The notes under the pieces were generated by a model. The model saw nothing but the letters and a program-made list of their open reading frames with translations, had not been told where the DNA came from and searched no databases. From contig JAPLFF010000003.1 in assembly GCA_026390775.1 (NCBI GenBank), positions 496,001 through 560,000 of the forward strand: a stretch of 64,000 bases of DNA, read 5' to 3'. Numbering within the stretch: position 1 is the first letter of the stretch; the number at the start of each line of letters is the position of its first letter. This DNA comes from Ignavibacteriales bacterium (GTDB lineage Bacteria > Bacteroidota > Ignavibacteria > Ignavibacteriales > Melioribacteraceae). Of this stretch, positions 8,338 through 18,619 are shown in pieces. The position numbers and the translations under genes are program-made.

Positions 8338-8934
8338 ATGGTTCTACCTAATCAATTAACTATATTAAGAATTATTCTTACACCGATATTTCTCATTCTC
8401 TTTCTAACAGGTGAACCATTACTGATCCAAATTGCATATTTAATTTTTATAATTGCTGCTATTACTGATTGGTATGATGGCTGGCTTGCCCGTAAATTTA
8501 ATTATATAACTGAATGGGGTAAATTTATGGATCCGTTAGCAGATAAAATATTGACTTCTACTGCCTTCATTGCTTTTGTAATAATAGGAGTGCTTCAGCT
8601 CTGGATGGTTCTCTTAATAATAATCAGAGATCTAATAATTACTTTGTTGCGTGTTTATGCTGATTACAGGAAAGTATCATTCAGTACAAGTCGTACAGCA
8701 CAGGTGAAAACTTTTATACAAATTATTTTCCTCTATTACATATTAACAATTTATACATTAAAAACATTTGAAATATTACACATTAATTACAATTACTTAT
8801 TTGAAATTCTTTTGAATGCCCGAGCAATATATTTCGCAATGTTATTTATAACTTTATTCACAGTTATAACAGGCATTACTTACATATTCAGTAATCGTTT
8901 ATTAATTAGGAAGATGATCAAAGGTGAAAATTAA
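8338..8934 (+). CDS. pgsA: CDP-diacylglycerol-glycerol-3-phosphate 3-phosphatidyltransferase
   Basis: Integral inner-membrane enzyme making phosphatidylglycerol phosphate from CDP-diacylglycerol. 198 residues, several hydrophobic segments. The CDP-alcohol phosphotransferase signature D-x2-DGxxAR-x8-G-x3-D-x3-D is complete near residues 42-68 (DWYDGWLAR ... GKFMDPLAD). Its last 11 bases overlap pgpA, which encodes the next step, so the two are coupled. Confidence 0.93.
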   Translation: MVLPNQLTILRIILTPIFLILFLTGEPLLIQIAYLIFIIAAITDWYDGWLARKFNYITEWGKFMDPLADKILTSTAFIAFVIIGVLQLWMVLLIIIRDLIITLLRVYADYRKVSFSTSRTAQVKTFIQIIFLYYILTIYTLKTFEILHINYNYLFEILLNARAIYFAMLFITLFTVITGITYIFSNRLLIRKMIKGEN

Positions 8935-9388
8935 TTTTGTAGAAAAACTTCTCGGCTCAGGTTTCTATACCGGATATATAAAGACAGCTTCCGGTACATG
9001 GGGAAGTTTTGCCGGTTTAATCATTTACTTAATTCCCGGATTTGAAAATCCTTCTTTAATGATTTTCATGATCTCTCTTTTTATTTTGATCGGTGTACCG
9101 ATTGCTACTAAATTTGAAACGATTTATGGAATAGATCCCAAAGAGTGCACAATTGATGAAATAGTTGGCATGTGGATTACCTTGTTATTTCTTCCTAAAA
9201 AAATTTGGTGGATAGTATTGGCATTCTTAATTTGGCGTGTGTTGGATATTATCAAACCTTATCCGGTTCGTAATTTAGAAAAAGTTAAAGGCGGTTGGGG
9301 AATAATGCTTGATGATATTATGGCGGGAATTTATTCATTCATTCTAATTCAACTAACGATTTATATTTTTAATTTAATCACAAAATAG
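8924..9388 (+). CDS. pgpA: Phosphatidylglycerophosphatase A
   Basis: Dephosphorylates phosphatidylglycerol phosphate to phosphatidylglycerol. 154 residues with membrane segments. The PgpA signature near the N-terminus reads GSGFYTGYIKTASGTWGS, followed by the acidic motif IDEIVGMWITL near residue 77 and LDDIMAGIYS near 127. The start lies inside the end of pgsA, placing two consecutive phosphatidylglycerol steps under one translational unit. Confidence 0.92.
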   Translation: MKINFVEKLLGSGFYTGYIKTASGTWGSFAGLIIYLIPGFENPSLMIFMISLFILIGVPIATKFETIYGIDPKECTIDEIVGMWITLLFLPKKIWWIVLAFLIWRVLDIIKPYPVRNLEKVKGGWGIMLDDIMAGIYSFILIQLTIYIFNLITK

Positions 9389-9398
9389 ACTGTAAAAA

Positions 9399-10652
9399 AT
9401 GAAAGCTCACATTATAACTATTGGTGACGAAATACTTATTGGTCAAGTAACAAATTCAAATGCTGCCTATATAGGAGAAAAATTAACTCAAGCAAACGTA
9501 CATATAAATGGTTCAAGTGTGGTTGGTGATAATGAAACAATTATTGTAAATGAATTTAAAAGAGTATTCGAAATAAATGATATAGTATTGGTTACGGGCG
9601 GATTAGGTCCTACTCACGATGATGTAACAAGGAAATGTGTTGTAGATTTTTTTAAGACAGAATTAATTGTTGATAACGAAGTTCTATCAGATATTAAAAA
9701 ATTCTTTGAAGTAAGAGGACGTATACTCACTCCCACAAATGAAGATCAAGCGCTTATTCCTAAAATATCTAAAACGATTCGTAATCCTTTTGGAACTGCA
9801 CCGGGATATTGGATTGAGAAGAAGAATAAAATATTTATTTGTATGCCCGGTGTTCCCTATGAAATGAAAAATATGATGGATAATATTGTAATACCCAGAC
9901 TTGCTGAGAGAGTAGAAAAAGATAATTACATTTTAACAAAAAATTTGTTAACGACGGGAATCCCAGAATCCATGCTATATGATAGATTAGGAAATGTTGA
10001 TGAACTCTTACAAGGAGCTAAGTTAGCATTTTTGCCTAATCAGTTTGGTGTAAGAATGAGATTAACAATCATCAGCAAGAATGAAGAAACTGCAGTCAAT
10101 AAGTTAGATGAGATAGAACAAAAAATTCGTGCTGTAGTTGGAAGATATATTTACGGCACAGAAAACGATACATTAGAAAGTGTTGTATCAAAACTTTTTA
10201 TTGATCGAGGATTGAAATTAGCTATTGCAGAATCATGTACCGGCGGTTTAATAATGAGCAGATTAACTAATATCAGCGGCAGTAGTAAATTTTTGGAAAG
10301 AGGAATTGTTGCTTACAGCAATGCAGCAAAAGTTGAACTTCTTCATGTTGATGAAGATACAATTCAGAAAAATGGTGCAGTTAGTTTAGAAGTTGCAAGA
10401 CAATTGGCAGAAGGCGTTAAAGCCATTAGCGGGACAGATGTAGGTCTTTCTGTTACCGGAATTATGGGTCCAACTGGTGCATCAGCAGGTAAACCTATCG
10501 GTTTGGTCTTTATCGGATTATGTAATGAAAAAATTTGCACTGCAAAAGAATTCCATTTTGGGGATGACAGACTTCTCAATAAAGATAGAACATCACAAGC
10601 AGCATTAGAGATGTTGAGAAGAAATCTTCTCGGTATTTCTTATGATGATTAG
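9399..10652 (+). CDS. cinA: CinA-family nicotinamide mononucleotide deamidase / damage-inducible protein
   Basis: 417 residues with the two-domain CinA layout. The N-terminal MoCF-like domain has GDEILIGQVTNSNAAYIGE near residue 10, VTGGLGPTHDDVT near 67 and GTAPGYW near 135. The C-terminal PncC amidase domain has AESCTGGLIMSRLTN near 276 and VTGIMGPTGA near 352. Family members deamidate NMN in pyridine nucleotide recycling, and the N-terminal domain can hydrolyse ADP-ribose. Placement just before recA is a widely conserved arrangement. Overlaps thpR by 11 bases. Confidence 0.94.
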   Translation: MKAHIITIGDEILIGQVTNSNAAYIGEKLTQANVHINGSSVVGDNETIIVNEFKRVFEINDIVLVTGGLGPTHDDVTRKCVVDFFKTELIVDNEVLSDIKKFFEVRGRILTPTNEDQALIPKISKTIRNPFGTAPGYWIEKKNKIFICMPGVPYEMKNMMDNIVIPRLAERVEKDNYILTKNLLTTGIPESMLYDRLGNVDELLQGAKLAFLPNQFGVRMRLTIISKNEETAVNKLDEIEQKIRAVVGRYIYGTENDTLESVVSKLFIDRGLKLAIAESCTGGLIMSRLTNISGSSKFLERGIVAYSNAAKVELLHVDEDTIQKNGAVSLEVARQLAEGVKAISGTDVGLSVTGIMGPTGASAGKPIGLVFIGLCNEKICTAKEFHFGDDRLLNKDRTSQAALEMLRRNLLGISYDD

Positions 10653-11199
10653 AACTTTTATTGCTCTTGAAATTCCTGATGATGCTTTATCTCATATAAA
10701 AGAAATTATTAGAAGTAAGATTGGAGAATTACATAATGTTAAATGGGAGTCCCGGGAGAAACTTCATCTCACATTAAAATTTCTTGGAGATACTAAAAAA
10801 GAATTTATTGATACCTATATTTCTGGTATTGAAGGAATTATTAAAAAATATAATTCATTGGATTTAAGTTTTAATAGATTTGGTGTGTTTAGAAAAGGGA
10901 ATGAACCTAAAATCTTTTGGGTAGGGATGAATGAAAATCGTAAACTCGGCGAAATTGTCTCAGAAATAGAAACAACATTTTCAGAGTACGGATTCAATAA
11001 AGAAAACAGAAAATTTCAACCGCATTTAACTTTATTAAGATTTAGGGGGTATGAAGATGCAGAAAAAATATTATCTTTGACTGAAGTAAATCTTCCCTTA
11101 ATAAAATTTACTGCAGACAAAATTACATTTTATGAAAGTAAACTATTACCGAGCGCATCGGTTTATAGATCAATAAAAAGTTTTTATTTGAAAATCTAA
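10642..11199 (+). CDS. thpR: RNA 2',3'-cyclic phosphodiesterase (2H phosphoesterase)
   Basis: 185 residues. The two catalytic histidine motifs that define the 2H family are present: HLTLKFLGD near residue 43 and HLTLLRFRG near 128. Members open 2',3'-cyclic phosphates of RNA and can act as 2'-5' ligases in vitro. Start overlaps the end of cinA by 11 bases; the recA ribosome-binding site follows its stop directly. The cinA-thpR-recA order is common, but why an RNA end-processing enzyme sits with recA is unknown. Confidence 0.92.
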   Translation: MMIRTFIALEIPDDALSHIKEIIRSKIGELHNVKWESREKLHLTLKFLGDTKKEFIDTYISGIEGIIKKYNSLDLSFNRFGVFRKGNEPKIFWVGMNENRKLGEIVSEIETTFSEYGFNKENRKFQPHLTLLRFRGYEDAEKILSLTEVNLPLIKFTADKITFYESKLLPSASVYRSIKSFYLKI

Positions 11200-11208
11200 G
11201 GAGGAAAA

Positions 11209-12267
11209 ATGGCTGTAGATAAAGATGCCAGAATGAAAATTCTTGAGGAAACAATTGCTAATATTGATAAAACATACGGCAAAGGTACAATAATGAAATT
11301 GGGCGACGGTGTAATTAATCCAGTCGAATCAATTTCAACAGGTTCACTTTCATTAGATTTTGCTTTAGGAATTGGAGGAGTACCGCGTGGAAGAATTATT
11401 GAAATTTATGGCCCCGAATCATCCGGTAAAACTACTTTGTGTTTACATATAATTGCAGAAGCTCAAAAGACAGGCGGACTTGCAGCTTTCATAGATGCAG
11501 AACACGCAATGGATTTGAATTACGCAAAGCGATTAAACGTTGATACAAAAAATCTTCTCTTATCTCAACCAGATTTTGGTGAACAAGCTTTGGAAATCGT
11601 TGATACATTAGTTCGCAGCAATGCACTTGATGTTATTGTGATTGACTCAGTAGCAGCTCTTGTACCGCGTTCGGAAATTGAAGGAGATATGGGTGACCCT
11701 CAAATGGCAATGCAGGCACGATTGATGTCTCAAGCTTTACGTAAATTAACCGGTGCAATAAGCCGTTCCAAAACATGCGTGATCTTTACTAATCAATTGA
11801 GAATGAAGATCGGAATTATGTTTGGCAATCCGGAAACTACAACCGGCGGTAATGCATTAAAGTTTTATGCTTCCGTAAGATTGGATATTCGAAGAATAGC
11901 TGCCATAAAAGACGGGCAGAATGTAATAGGAAATAGAACAAAAGTAAAAATAGTTAAAAGCAAAGTTGCACCGCCTTTTAAGGAAGTTGAGTTTGATATT
12001 ATCTACAATGAAGGAATAAGCAAAGCCGGAGAGATAATTGATCTGGCATCCGAGAAAAATCTTCTTAACAAAAGCGGTTCTTGGTTTACCTATAAAGAGA
12101 ATCGTTATCAAGGAAGAGATCAACTAAAAGCAAAAATGTTGGAAGATCCTGAACTTTTTGCTTCTCTTGAAAAAGATGTTAAAACTGCTATTGGTATGAT
12201 AAAAGATGAAAAAGCAAAGCCTGTAAAAGAAAAAGAAGAAACGGAAACTAAGTCAAAGAAAAAATAG
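11209..12267 (+). CDS. recA: Recombinase A
   Basis: Strand-exchange ATPase for homologous recombination and SOS induction. 352 residues. Walker [10 protein letters not shown] near residues 68-76, [12 protein letters not shown] near 142, the L2 loop in [20 protein letters not shown] near 197, and a lysine/glutamate-rich C-terminal tail. Preceded by a very strong Shine-Dalgarno AAGGAGG (11198-11204), the best in this operon, consistent with high expression from an internal position. I see no LexA-type SOS box immediately upstream, but the gene starts ten bases after thpR so an SOS promoter would have to lie inside thpR. Confidence 0.98.
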   Translation: MAVDKDARMKILEETIANIDKTYGKGTIMKLGDGVINPVESISTGSLSLDFALGIGGVPRGRIIEIYGPESSGKTTLCLHIIAEAQKTGGLAAFIDAEHAMDLNYAKRLNVDTKNLLLSQPDFGEQALEIVDTLVRSNALDVIVIDSVAALVPRSEIEGDMGDPQMAMQARLMSQALRKLTGAISRSKTCVIFTNQLRMKIGIMFGNPETTTGGNALKFYASVRLDIRRIAAIKDGQNVIGNRTKVKIVKSKVAPPFKEVEFDIIYNEGISKAGEIIDLASEKNLLNKSGSWFTYKENRYQGRDQLKAKMLEDPELFASLEKDVKTAIGMIKDEKAKPVKEKEETETKSKKK

Positions 12268-12270
12268 CAG

Positions 12271-12897
12271 ATGATAATCACTGCTCTACAGCAAAAGGGT
12301 AATAATGTTTTGGTTTGTTTTGATGATGGAGAGTTTATCACTCTTGATTACAGAACTGTTACCGATAATGCTCTGCGGAAGAGTGATAAATTAGATGAGA
12401 AAAAAATTGAGTTTCTGATTTCCGCAAGCGAATATCAGAAAGCAAAAGATTCTGCTTTTCGTTTTTTAGGTATGAGGCATCATTCAACATCCGAATTAAG
12501 AACTAAGCTTATAAAGAAAAAATATCCAAAGGATATCATTGATAAAATTCTGATTGATCTAACCGACAAAAAATTACTGGATGACGAACAATTTGCCGAA
12601 GCATTTCTTGAAGAAAGATCAGTCAAAAAGAAAATCGGCATTAATAAACTGAAAGCAGAACTATTCAAAAAGGGAATCAATAGAAATATTATTGAAAAAA
12701 CTTTATTAAGAGTTGATCATGAATTAAGTTATAATCAAGCGCTTGAATTGGCAAAACGTAAAATTGATTCCATTAAAAGAAAAGAAACAGATAGAAGAAA
12801 AATTAAAGCTAAATTATATTCATCACTTAGTTCTCGCGGTTTTGAATCTGACTTAATAATGAAAGTTTTGAACGAAGTATTAGAAGATTTTGACTAA
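12271..12897 (+). CDS. recX: Regulatory protein RecX
   Basis: 208 residues, starting four bases after recA. RecX family members bind RecA filaments and limit their extension. The sequence shows tandem three-helix repeats: AFRFLGMRHHSTSELRTKL near residue 62, DKKLLDDEQFAEAFLEERS near 102, and IKAKLYSSLSSRGFESDLI near 178. Last gene of the purC operon; a 76-base gap with a promoter follows. Confidence 0.92.
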   Translation: MIITALQQKGNNVLVCFDDGEFITLDYRTVTDNALRKSDKLDEKKIEFLISASEYQKAKDSAFRFLGMRHHSTSELRTKLIKKKYPKDIIDKILIDLTDKKLLDDEQFAEAFLEERSVKKKIGINKLKAELFKKGINRNIIEKTLLRVDHELSYNQALELAKRKIDSIKRKETDRRKIKAKLYSSLSSRGFESDLIMKVLNEVLEDFD

Positions 12898-12921
12898 ATA
12901 CATTACACACTAAGAAGTAAT

Positions 12922-12953
12922 TTTGTTCTCTTTAACAGTTTTCCATATTTTTG
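12922..12953 (+). promoter_or_regulatory. Promoter of the glutaryl-CoA-dehydrogenase-like gene
   Basis: TTTG (12922-12925), exactly 20 bases, TATTTTTG (12946-12953): a perfect match to TTTG-N20-TAnnTTTG. The ATG is 21 bases downstream. Confidence 0.7.
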
Positions 12954-12973
12954 TGACCAACTTTTAGGTTACC

Positions 12974-14143
12974 ATGAACAAGTTCAAGGGGGTAGATTAT
13001 TTTAATGTAGATAGTCTTTTATCAGAAGACGAAGTAATGGTGCGCAATACTGTTAGAGAATACGTTGACGAACAAATAATTCCAATCATTGAAAAACATT
13101 ACCGCGAAGAAAAATTTCCTTATCACCTAATAAAAGAACTTGGCAAACTTGGATTATTCGGCATTACCCTACCACAAAAGTATGGTTGTGCTGCAATGAA
13201 CAATGTGGCTTACGGTTTAGTGATGCAAGAATTAGAAAGAGGTGATAGCGGTATTCGAAGTTTTGCATCAGTACAAACTTCATTAGTTATGTACCCCATC
13301 TACACGTTCGGAAATGAAGATCAAAAAAATTATTGGCTTCCGAAACTTGCAACCGGAGAAAAGATCGGATGTTTTGGATTAACAGAACCGGATTACGGTT
13401 CTAATCCTGCTGGAATGATAACAAGGGCCGAAAAAGTGGATGGCGGTTTTAAGTTGAACGGTGCTAAAATGTGGATCACTAATGGAACTATTGCTGATGT
13501 TGCGGTTGTGTGGGCAAAATTTGATGGAGAAGTAAGAGGATTTTTAGTCGAAAAAGGTATGAAAGGTTTTTCCGCACCGGAGATGAAAGGTAAACATTCA
13601 CTTAAAGCATCTGTCACTTCAGAATTAATTTTTCAAGATGTTTTTGTACCGGAGAAAAATTTATTAACCGGAAGCAAAGGATTAAAATCACCGTTGATGT
13701 GCTTGAATCAAGCACGTTATGGAATTGCTTGGGGTGTTGTTGGATCTATGATGGCTTGTTACGACTCCGCCTTGAACTACTCAAAATCCCGTATCCAATT
13801 CAGCAAACCGATTGCAGCTTATCAATTGACACAAGAAAAGTTAGTTTATATGCTGACTGAAATAACAAAAGCACAATTACTCAATTTGCAACTCGGACGA
13901 TTAAAAGATAAAAATGAAGTAAAGCATACACAAATTTCTATGGCTAAAAGAAATAATTGTGAGAAAGCTTTAGAGACAGCACGCATTGCCCGTGAAATTC
14001 TTGGTGCAAATGGAATACTTGATGAATATCCGGTTATGCGTCATTCGCAGAATTTAGAATCAGTAAAAACTTATGAAGGTACACACGAGATGCACACTTT
14101 GATAATTGGTGAGGATATAACCGGTTATGCTGCATTTGATTAA
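12974..14143 (+). CDS. Glutaryl-CoA dehydrogenase-like acyl-CoA dehydrogenase
   Basis: 389-residue FAD enzyme of the acyl-CoA dehydrogenase superfamily. Features point to the glutaryl-CoA dehydrogenase branch: ERGDSGIRSFASVQTSLVM near residue 88, CFGLTEPDYGSNPAGM near 134, ARYGIAWGVVGSMMACY near 243, and the catalytic glutamate context VKTYEGTHEMHTLIIG near 364. Glutaryl-CoA dehydrogenases oxidise and decarboxylate glutaryl-CoA to crotonyl-CoA in lysine/tryptophan breakdown; whether this one decarboxylates cannot be read here. Monocistronic, with a clear promoter and terminator. Confidence 0.83.
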   Translation: MNKFKGVDYFNVDSLLSEDEVMVRNTVREYVDEQIIPIIEKHYREEKFPYHLIKELGKLGLFGITLPQKYGCAAMNNVAYGLVMQELERGDSGIRSFASVQTSLVMYPIYTFGNEDQKNYWLPKLATGEKIGCFGLTEPDYGSNPAGMITRAEKVDGGFKLNGAKMWITNGTIADVAVVWAKFDGEVRGFLVEKGMKGFSAPEMKGKHSLKASVTSELIFQDVFVPEKNLLTGSKGLKSPLMCLNQARYGIAWGVVGSMMACYDSALNYSKSRIQFSKPIAAYQLTQEKLVYMLTEITKAQLLNLQLGRLKDKNEVKHTQISMAKRNNCEKALETARIAREILGANGILDEYPVMRHSQNLESVKTYEGTHEMHTLIIGEDITGYAAFD

Positions 14144-14148
14144 ATTAG

Positions 14149-14172
14149 AGACCACCTTGTGTGGTCTTTTTT
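14149..14172 (+). terminator. Terminator after the glutaryl-CoA-dehydrogenase-like gene
   Basis: Stem AGACCAC (14149-14155) / GTGGTCT (14161-14167), 5-base loop, followed by a T run. It begins five bases after the stop and separates the gene from guaB. Confidence 0.85.
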
Positions 14173-14191
14173 GTAATTAGAAGAGGAAAAC

Positions 14192-15676
14192 ATGAATAAG
14201 AACAAAGTTGATTTTGAAGGTTTAACATTTGATGATATACTTCTTGTACCCGCTCGATCGAATGTTCTTCCGCGCCAAACAGATATTTCTTCGTACTTAA
14301 CAAGAGAGATAAAATTAAATATTCCTTTTCTTTCTGCAGCGATGGACACAGTAACAGAATCTCAAATGGCAATTGCAATGGCAGCTCAAGGCGGAATAGG
14401 AATTATTCATAAGAACATGTCAATTGAAAAACAAGCCGATGAAGTTGATAAAGTTAAAAGGTCAGAGAGCGGAATGATAGTAAACCCAATTACTTTAACT
14501 CCGGACCGCACGATTAGAGAAGCTGAACAGATCATGTCGAAATATCATATCTCAGGTATACCTGTTGTTGATGAAAAAGGAAAGTTGGTTGGTATTCTTA
14601 CTAATCGAGATTTACGATTTGAAAGAGAATCAAACAAACTTGTTAGTCAATTAATGACAAAAGAAAATTTAATTACTGCACCGCTAGGAACAACGCTTCA
14701 TGAAGCAGAAAAAATATTACATAAGTACCGCATAGAAAAACTTCCTGTTGTTGATAAAAAAGGAATAATTAAAGGATTGATCACTTACAAAGACATAATG
14801 AAGAAAAAAACATTTCCTAATGCGTGTAAAGATGATTTAGGGCGGCTTCGTGTAGGTGCCGGTGTTGGTGTAACAAGTGATACATTAAAAAGAGTAGAAG
14901 CGTTAGTCCATTCTAATGTAGATGTAGTAGTTTTAGATACCGCACACGGACATTCCGAAGGAGTATTAAAAGCAATTAAAGAAATAAGGAAAAAATATAA
15001 AAACTTACAGTTGGTTGCAGGAAATATTGTTACAAAAGAAGCCGCTCTTGAATTAGTTTCTTGTGGTGTTGATGCCGTCAAAGTAGGAATTGGTGCAGGT
15101 TCTATTTGTACTACACGTGTTATAGCTGGTGTTGGAGTTCCGCAGATCAGTGCAGTTATTGTAGTAGCTCAAGCATTAAAAGGGAAAAATATTCCTGTAA
15201 TATCGGATGGTGGAATTAAACAAACAGGAGATGTAGCCAAAGCAATTGCAGCCGGTGCAGATACTGTTATGATGGGTGGAATGTTTGCCGGTGTAGAAGA
15301 AACACCTGGAGAAAAAGTTTTATTTGAAGGAAGAAGTTTTAAAGTTTATAGAGGAATGGGTTCATTAAGTGCAATGAAACAAGGAAGCAGTGACCGTTAT
15401 TTTCAGGATGTTGAAGCAGATATTAATAAATTAGTGCCGGAAGGAATTGAAGGTCGAGTTCCTTATAAAGGTTCTCTTGCAGATACAATTTATCAATTCA
15501 TCGGTGGATTGCGAGCGGCAATGGGTTATTGTGGTGCAAAAACAATTAATGATTTGAAATCTAAATCAAAGTTTGTAAAAATTTCTAATGCCGGATTACG
15601 CGAAAGTCATCCGCACGATGTTTTAATAACTGAAGAAGCACCGAATTATCAAATGACGAAGAAAAATCAGTACTAA
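14192..15676 (+). CDS. guaB: Inosine-5'-monophosphate dehydrogenase
   Basis: NAD-dependent oxidation of IMP to XMP, the committed step to GMP. 494 residues with the full layout: TIM barrel start [15 protein letters not shown] near residue 10, two CBS domains near 95-205, the catalytic cysteine in [15 protein letters not shown] near 305, [19 protein letters not shown] near 340 and the flap/YRGMGS segment near 390. Ribosome-binding site GAAGAGG lies just upstream. It is followed closely by a glycosyltransferase and purD. Confidence 0.97.
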   Translation: MNKNKVDFEGLTFDDILLVPARSNVLPRQTDISSYLTREIKLNIPFLSAAMDTVTESQMAIAMAAQGGIGIIHKNMSIEKQADEVDKVKRSESGMIVNPITLTPDRTIREAEQIMSKYHISGIPVVDEKGKLVGILTNRDLRFERESNKLVSQLMTKENLITAPLGTTLHEAEKILHKYRIEKLPVVDKKGIIKGLITYKDIMKKKTFPNACKDDLGRLRVGAGVGVTSDTLKRVEALVHSNVDVVVLDTAHGHSEGVLKAIKEIRKKYKNLQLVAGNIVTKEAALELVSCGVDAVKVGIGAGSICTTRVIAGVGVPQISAVIVVAQALKGKNIPVISDGGIKQTGDVAKAIAAGADTVMMGGMFAGVEETPGEKVLFEGRSFKVYRGMGSLSAMKQGSSDRYFQDVEADINKLVPEGIEGRVPYKGSLADTIYQFIGGLRAAMGYCGAKTINDLKSKSKFVKISNAGLRESHPHDVLITEEAPNYQMTKKNQY

Positions 15677-15698
15677 ATTCATAAATAAAATCTCGAAT

Positions 15699-16979
15699 AT
15701 GTTTAAAGTATTAGTTATTGCTTATTACTATCCTCCACTTGGATTAAGCGGCGTTCAACGAACGCTTAAATTCACTAAATATATGAGCAAGTTTAACTGG
15801 CAGCCCACTGTAATTACAACGGGTAATGTTGCATATTTTGCTCATGATTTTTATTTATTGAAAGAAGCTGAGAATGCCGGTGTAAATATTATCCGTACAG
15901 AAGCTTTTGATGTTAATACAATTATCGGGAAACAGTATCAAACTGTTACTATGCCTAAAGAATTTTTTAGAAAGATACTTTCAAGGATTAGTAAGGCAAT
16001 ATTTATTCCTGATAATAAAAAATCTTGGGCTAGAAAAGCATATAAAACTGCAAGAGAACTACTTCAAAAAGAAAAATATGATATCATTTATGTAACGATT
16101 CCTCCCTTTTCAAGTTTTGTTTATGCTGCTAAACTCAAAAAAGAATTTGGTATTCCTTTATTTGTAGATTATCGTGATTTATGGTTTGGCAATCATTTTG
16201 CGTTTTATCCAACGTTTTATCATCGCTATAAACATAAAAAGTTGGAATATAAATCGCTACGATTAGCTGATAAAGTTGTTGCAATTAATCGCAAAATAAA
16301 AGAGAAGCTTCTTTTGACTTACCCATTTCTCTCATTTAATGATGTAATGATTATACCACACGGTTTTGATCCTGCTGATTTTGAGTACAATGAAGATAAT
16401 GCTGTGCAATCACAAAAGATGCGTTTGACTTATGCTGGAATATTTTATGAGAATATAACTCCGGAATATTTTCTAAAAGCTTTCAAGCAGTTATCTATTG
16501 AGAGACCGGATATTGCAGCAAATATAGAATTAGAATTTATTGGTCATCTTCGAAAAGAAAACAAAAAACTTATCACTGAACTCGGTATTAACGAATTTGT
16601 TAGAGACCATGGATATCTTGATCATAATGAAACTGTAAAGAGATTAAAAACCAGCGATGTTTTATGGATGATGATTGGAAACATTCGGAATGCTGACACA
16701 ATTTCTACAAGTAAATTATATGAGTATATAGGAACTGGTAAACCAATTCTTGGATCTGTTGTCGAAGGAACTGCAAAATCTGCTCTTCAAGAATATGGTG
16801 CATCTTTTATTACAAAACCGGATGATATACAGGAAATCAAAGACACGATAATATTCATTCATGAATTGTATCTGAAGAAAAATTTACCTTCTCCAAATAG
16901 AGATTTTATACAGAAACACGATAGAATAAAATTAACGGAAGAACTTACGAAAGCGTTTCAGTTTTATTTAAAGGCATAA
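15699..16979 (+). CDS. Glycosyltransferase family 4-like protein
   Basis: 426 residues with GT-B architecture. The N-terminal domain opens with VIAYYYPPLGLSGVQR (donor/acceptor loop typical of GT4-like enzymes) and includes DYRDLWFG near residue 160. The C-terminal domain contains IIPHGFDPADFE near 217, then LEFIGHL, a DHGYLDHNETVKRL motif, and SKLYEYIGTGKPIL near 341, which matches the nucleotide-sugar binding EX7E-type region. Substrate unknown; a role in cell-surface polysaccharide is plausible. It sits between guaB and purD with 22- and 2-base gaps, an odd place for such an enzyme. Confidence 0.82.
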   Translation: MFKVLVIAYYYPPLGLSGVQRTLKFTKYMSKFNWQPTVITTGNVAYFAHDFYLLKEAENAGVNIIRTEAFDVNTIIGKQYQTVTMPKEFFRKILSRISKAIFIPDNKKSWARKAYKTARELLQKEKYDIIYVTIPPFSSFVYAAKLKKEFGIPLFVDYRDLWFGNHFAFYPTFYHRYKHKKLEYKSLRLADKVVAINRKIKEKLLLTYPFLSFNDVMIIPHGFDPADFEYNEDNAVQSQKMRLTYAGIFYENITPEYFLKAFKQLSIERPDIAANIELEFIGHLRKENKKLITELGINEFVRDHGYLDHNETVKRLKTSDVLWMMIGNIRNADTISTSKLYEYIGTGKPILGSVVEGTAKSALQEYGASFITKPDDIQEIKDTIIFIHELYLKKNLPSPNRDFIQKHDRIKLTEELTKAFQFYLKA

Positions 16980-16981
16980 GC

Positions 16982-18265
16982 ATGAGAATAGCAATAATCG
17001 GTTCCGGGGGAAGAGAACATGCTTTAGCTGTTAAAATAGTAGAATGTGAAAGCTGCAGTAAATTATTTATTATTCCAGGAAATCCAGGTACTAAACAAGT
17101 TGGGACAAATATCCCTATCGATCAGGATGATCATCAAAGTATAATCATTTTTTGCTTGGAGCAAAAGATAAATCTGGTTGTGGTCGGGCCTGAGAAACCT
17201 TTGATAGAAGGTTTGGCTGATAAACTTCTTAATAAGGGAATTAAAGTATTTGGTCCATCTATGAAAGCTTCTAGAATAGAAGGGGAGAAATCGTTTGCAA
17301 AAAACTTGATGAAGGAATATAATATTCCTACTGCAGCGTTTGAGGTATTCAATAAAGAAAATTATGACGATGCTATAAACTATTTACATAAAGTAAATTA
17401 TCCAATAGTAATTAAAGCAGATGGTATTGCCGCCGGGAAAGGTGTTATAATCGCAGAATCTTTTGATGATGCTAAGGAAGCATTGAAAGAGTGTTTTGTA
17501 AATTTTTCCTTTGGTACCGCAGGTGATAAAATTGTAATAGAAGAATTTATGTTAGGTCAAGAAGCTTCCATTTTTGCCATTACAGATGGATTTGACTTTA
17601 TTGTACTTCCTGCGGCACAAGATCATAAAAGAATTTGTGATGACGATAAAGGTAAGAATACCGGTGGAATGGGTGCGTATGCTCCAACTCCTTTTGTGAA
17701 CGAAAAAAATATTGAAGTAATTGCAAAAAAAATTATTGAGCCAATATTAAAGGCGATGAATGAGAAGGGAAGTCCTTACGCTGGTTGTCTTTATTGCGGA
17801 TTAATGATGACTAATCAAGGACCGAAAGTAGTTGAGTTTAACTGTCGCTTTGGAGATCCTGAGACACAAGTTATTTTGCCTTTGCTTGAAGGAAATTTTG
17901 TTGAGTTGCTTTATTCTGCTGCTTGTGGAAAAATTAACAAAGAAGCAGTGAGATATAATGATGGTGCTTCGGTTTGTGTTGTTGTTGCTTCCAAAGGTTA
18001 CCCGGATAAATTTGAAAACGGTTTTGAGATTCACGGATTAGATCAGACCCCACAAAAAATAAAAGTTTATCATGCTGGGACAAAAGATGTAAGTGGCAAG
18101 ATATTAACCAACGGTGGAAGAGTTCTAAATATTACTTCGTTCACAGAGAAGAACGACTTAAACGAAGCTAAAAGAATAGCTTATGAAGCTCTTTCAAAAA
18201 TTAGTTTTGATGGAATGCACTATAGGAAAGATATTTCTGATAAAGCATTTCTTTCTAAGAACTAA
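16982..18265 (+). CDS. purD: Phosphoribosylamine-glycine ligase (GAR synthetase)
   Basis: ATP-grasp enzyme joining glycine to phosphoribosylamine in purine synthesis. 427 residues. GSGGREHALAVKI near residue 7, VVGPEKPLIEGLAD near 61, KADGIAAGKGVIIA near 140, the metal-binding GGMGAYAPTP near 225 and VEFNCRFGDPETQVILPLL near 282 are all present. The 3' end meets the convergent HIT gene with a single base between the two stop codons. Confidence 0.96.
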   Translation: MRIAIIGSGGREHALAVKIVECESCSKLFIIPGNPGTKQVGTNIPIDQDDHQSIIIFCLEQKINLVVVGPEKPLIEGLADKLLNKGIKVFGPSMKASRIEGEKSFAKNLMKEYNIPTAAFEVFNKENYDDAINYLHKVNYPIVIKADGIAAGKGVIIAESFDDAKEALKECFVNFSFGTAGDKIVIEEFMLGQEASIFAITDGFDFIVLPAAQDHKRICDDDKGKNTGGMGAYAPTPFVNEKNIEVIAKKIIEPILKAMNEKGSPYAGCLYCGLMMTNQGPKVVEFNCRFGDPETQVILPLLEGNFVELLYSAACGKINKEAVRYNDGASVCVVVASKGYPDKFENGFEIHGLDQTPQKIKVYHAGTKDVSGKILTNGGRVLNITSFTEKNDLNEAKRIAYEALSKISFDGMHYRKDISDKAFLSKN

Positions 18266-18266
18266 A

Positions 18267-18617
18267 TCAACCCGGCGGCCAATTCATCTTACGTCCGCCA
18301 AGAAGATGCATGTGTAGATGATATACTTCCTGTCCGGCATCTGCTCCGCAATTTAAGACTAATCTGAACCCGGTCTCATTCACTCCAAAATCTTTTGCAA
18401 TCTTGTTGGCAGCTTCAAACATAGCGGCAAGTAGATCCAAATGTTTGCTCGAATCAATATCTTTTGTTGTTTCAATTTCAGTGATTTTTGGAATGATAAG
18501 AACATGTACCGGAGCTTGAGGTTTGATATCTTTGAACGCGAGAACTTTATCATTCTCAAAAACAATTTCAGCGGGTATTTCTTTCCGAATAATCTTGGAA
18601 AAAATAGTTTCTCCCAT
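18267..18617 (-). CDS. HIT-family (HinT-like) nucleotide hydrolase
   Basis: 116 residues. The histidine triad motif near the C-terminus reads [28 protein letters not shown] opens the protein and [17 protein letters not shown] lies near 28, both typical of the HinT (HINT1) branch, which hydrolyses purine nucleoside phosphoramidates and aminoacyl-adenylates. Last gene of an eight-gene minus-strand operon; it starts two bases after the stop of the response regulator. Essentially no 3' intergenic space is left against purD. Confidence 0.95.
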   Translation of the reverse strand: MGETIFSKIIRKEIPAEIVFENDKVLAFKDIKPQAPVHVLIIPKITEIETTKDIDSSKHLDLLAAMFEAANKIAKDFGVNETGFRLVLNCGADAGQEVYHLHMHLLGGRKMNWPPG

Positions 18618-18619
18618 GG

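Noticed and set aside
14785-15081. 98-codon minus-strand frame inside guaB, and similar long antisense frames inside gcvP, fadD and other genes
   Set aside because: They are shadows of conserved coding regions: they lack ribosome sites and their protein sequence has no domain character.
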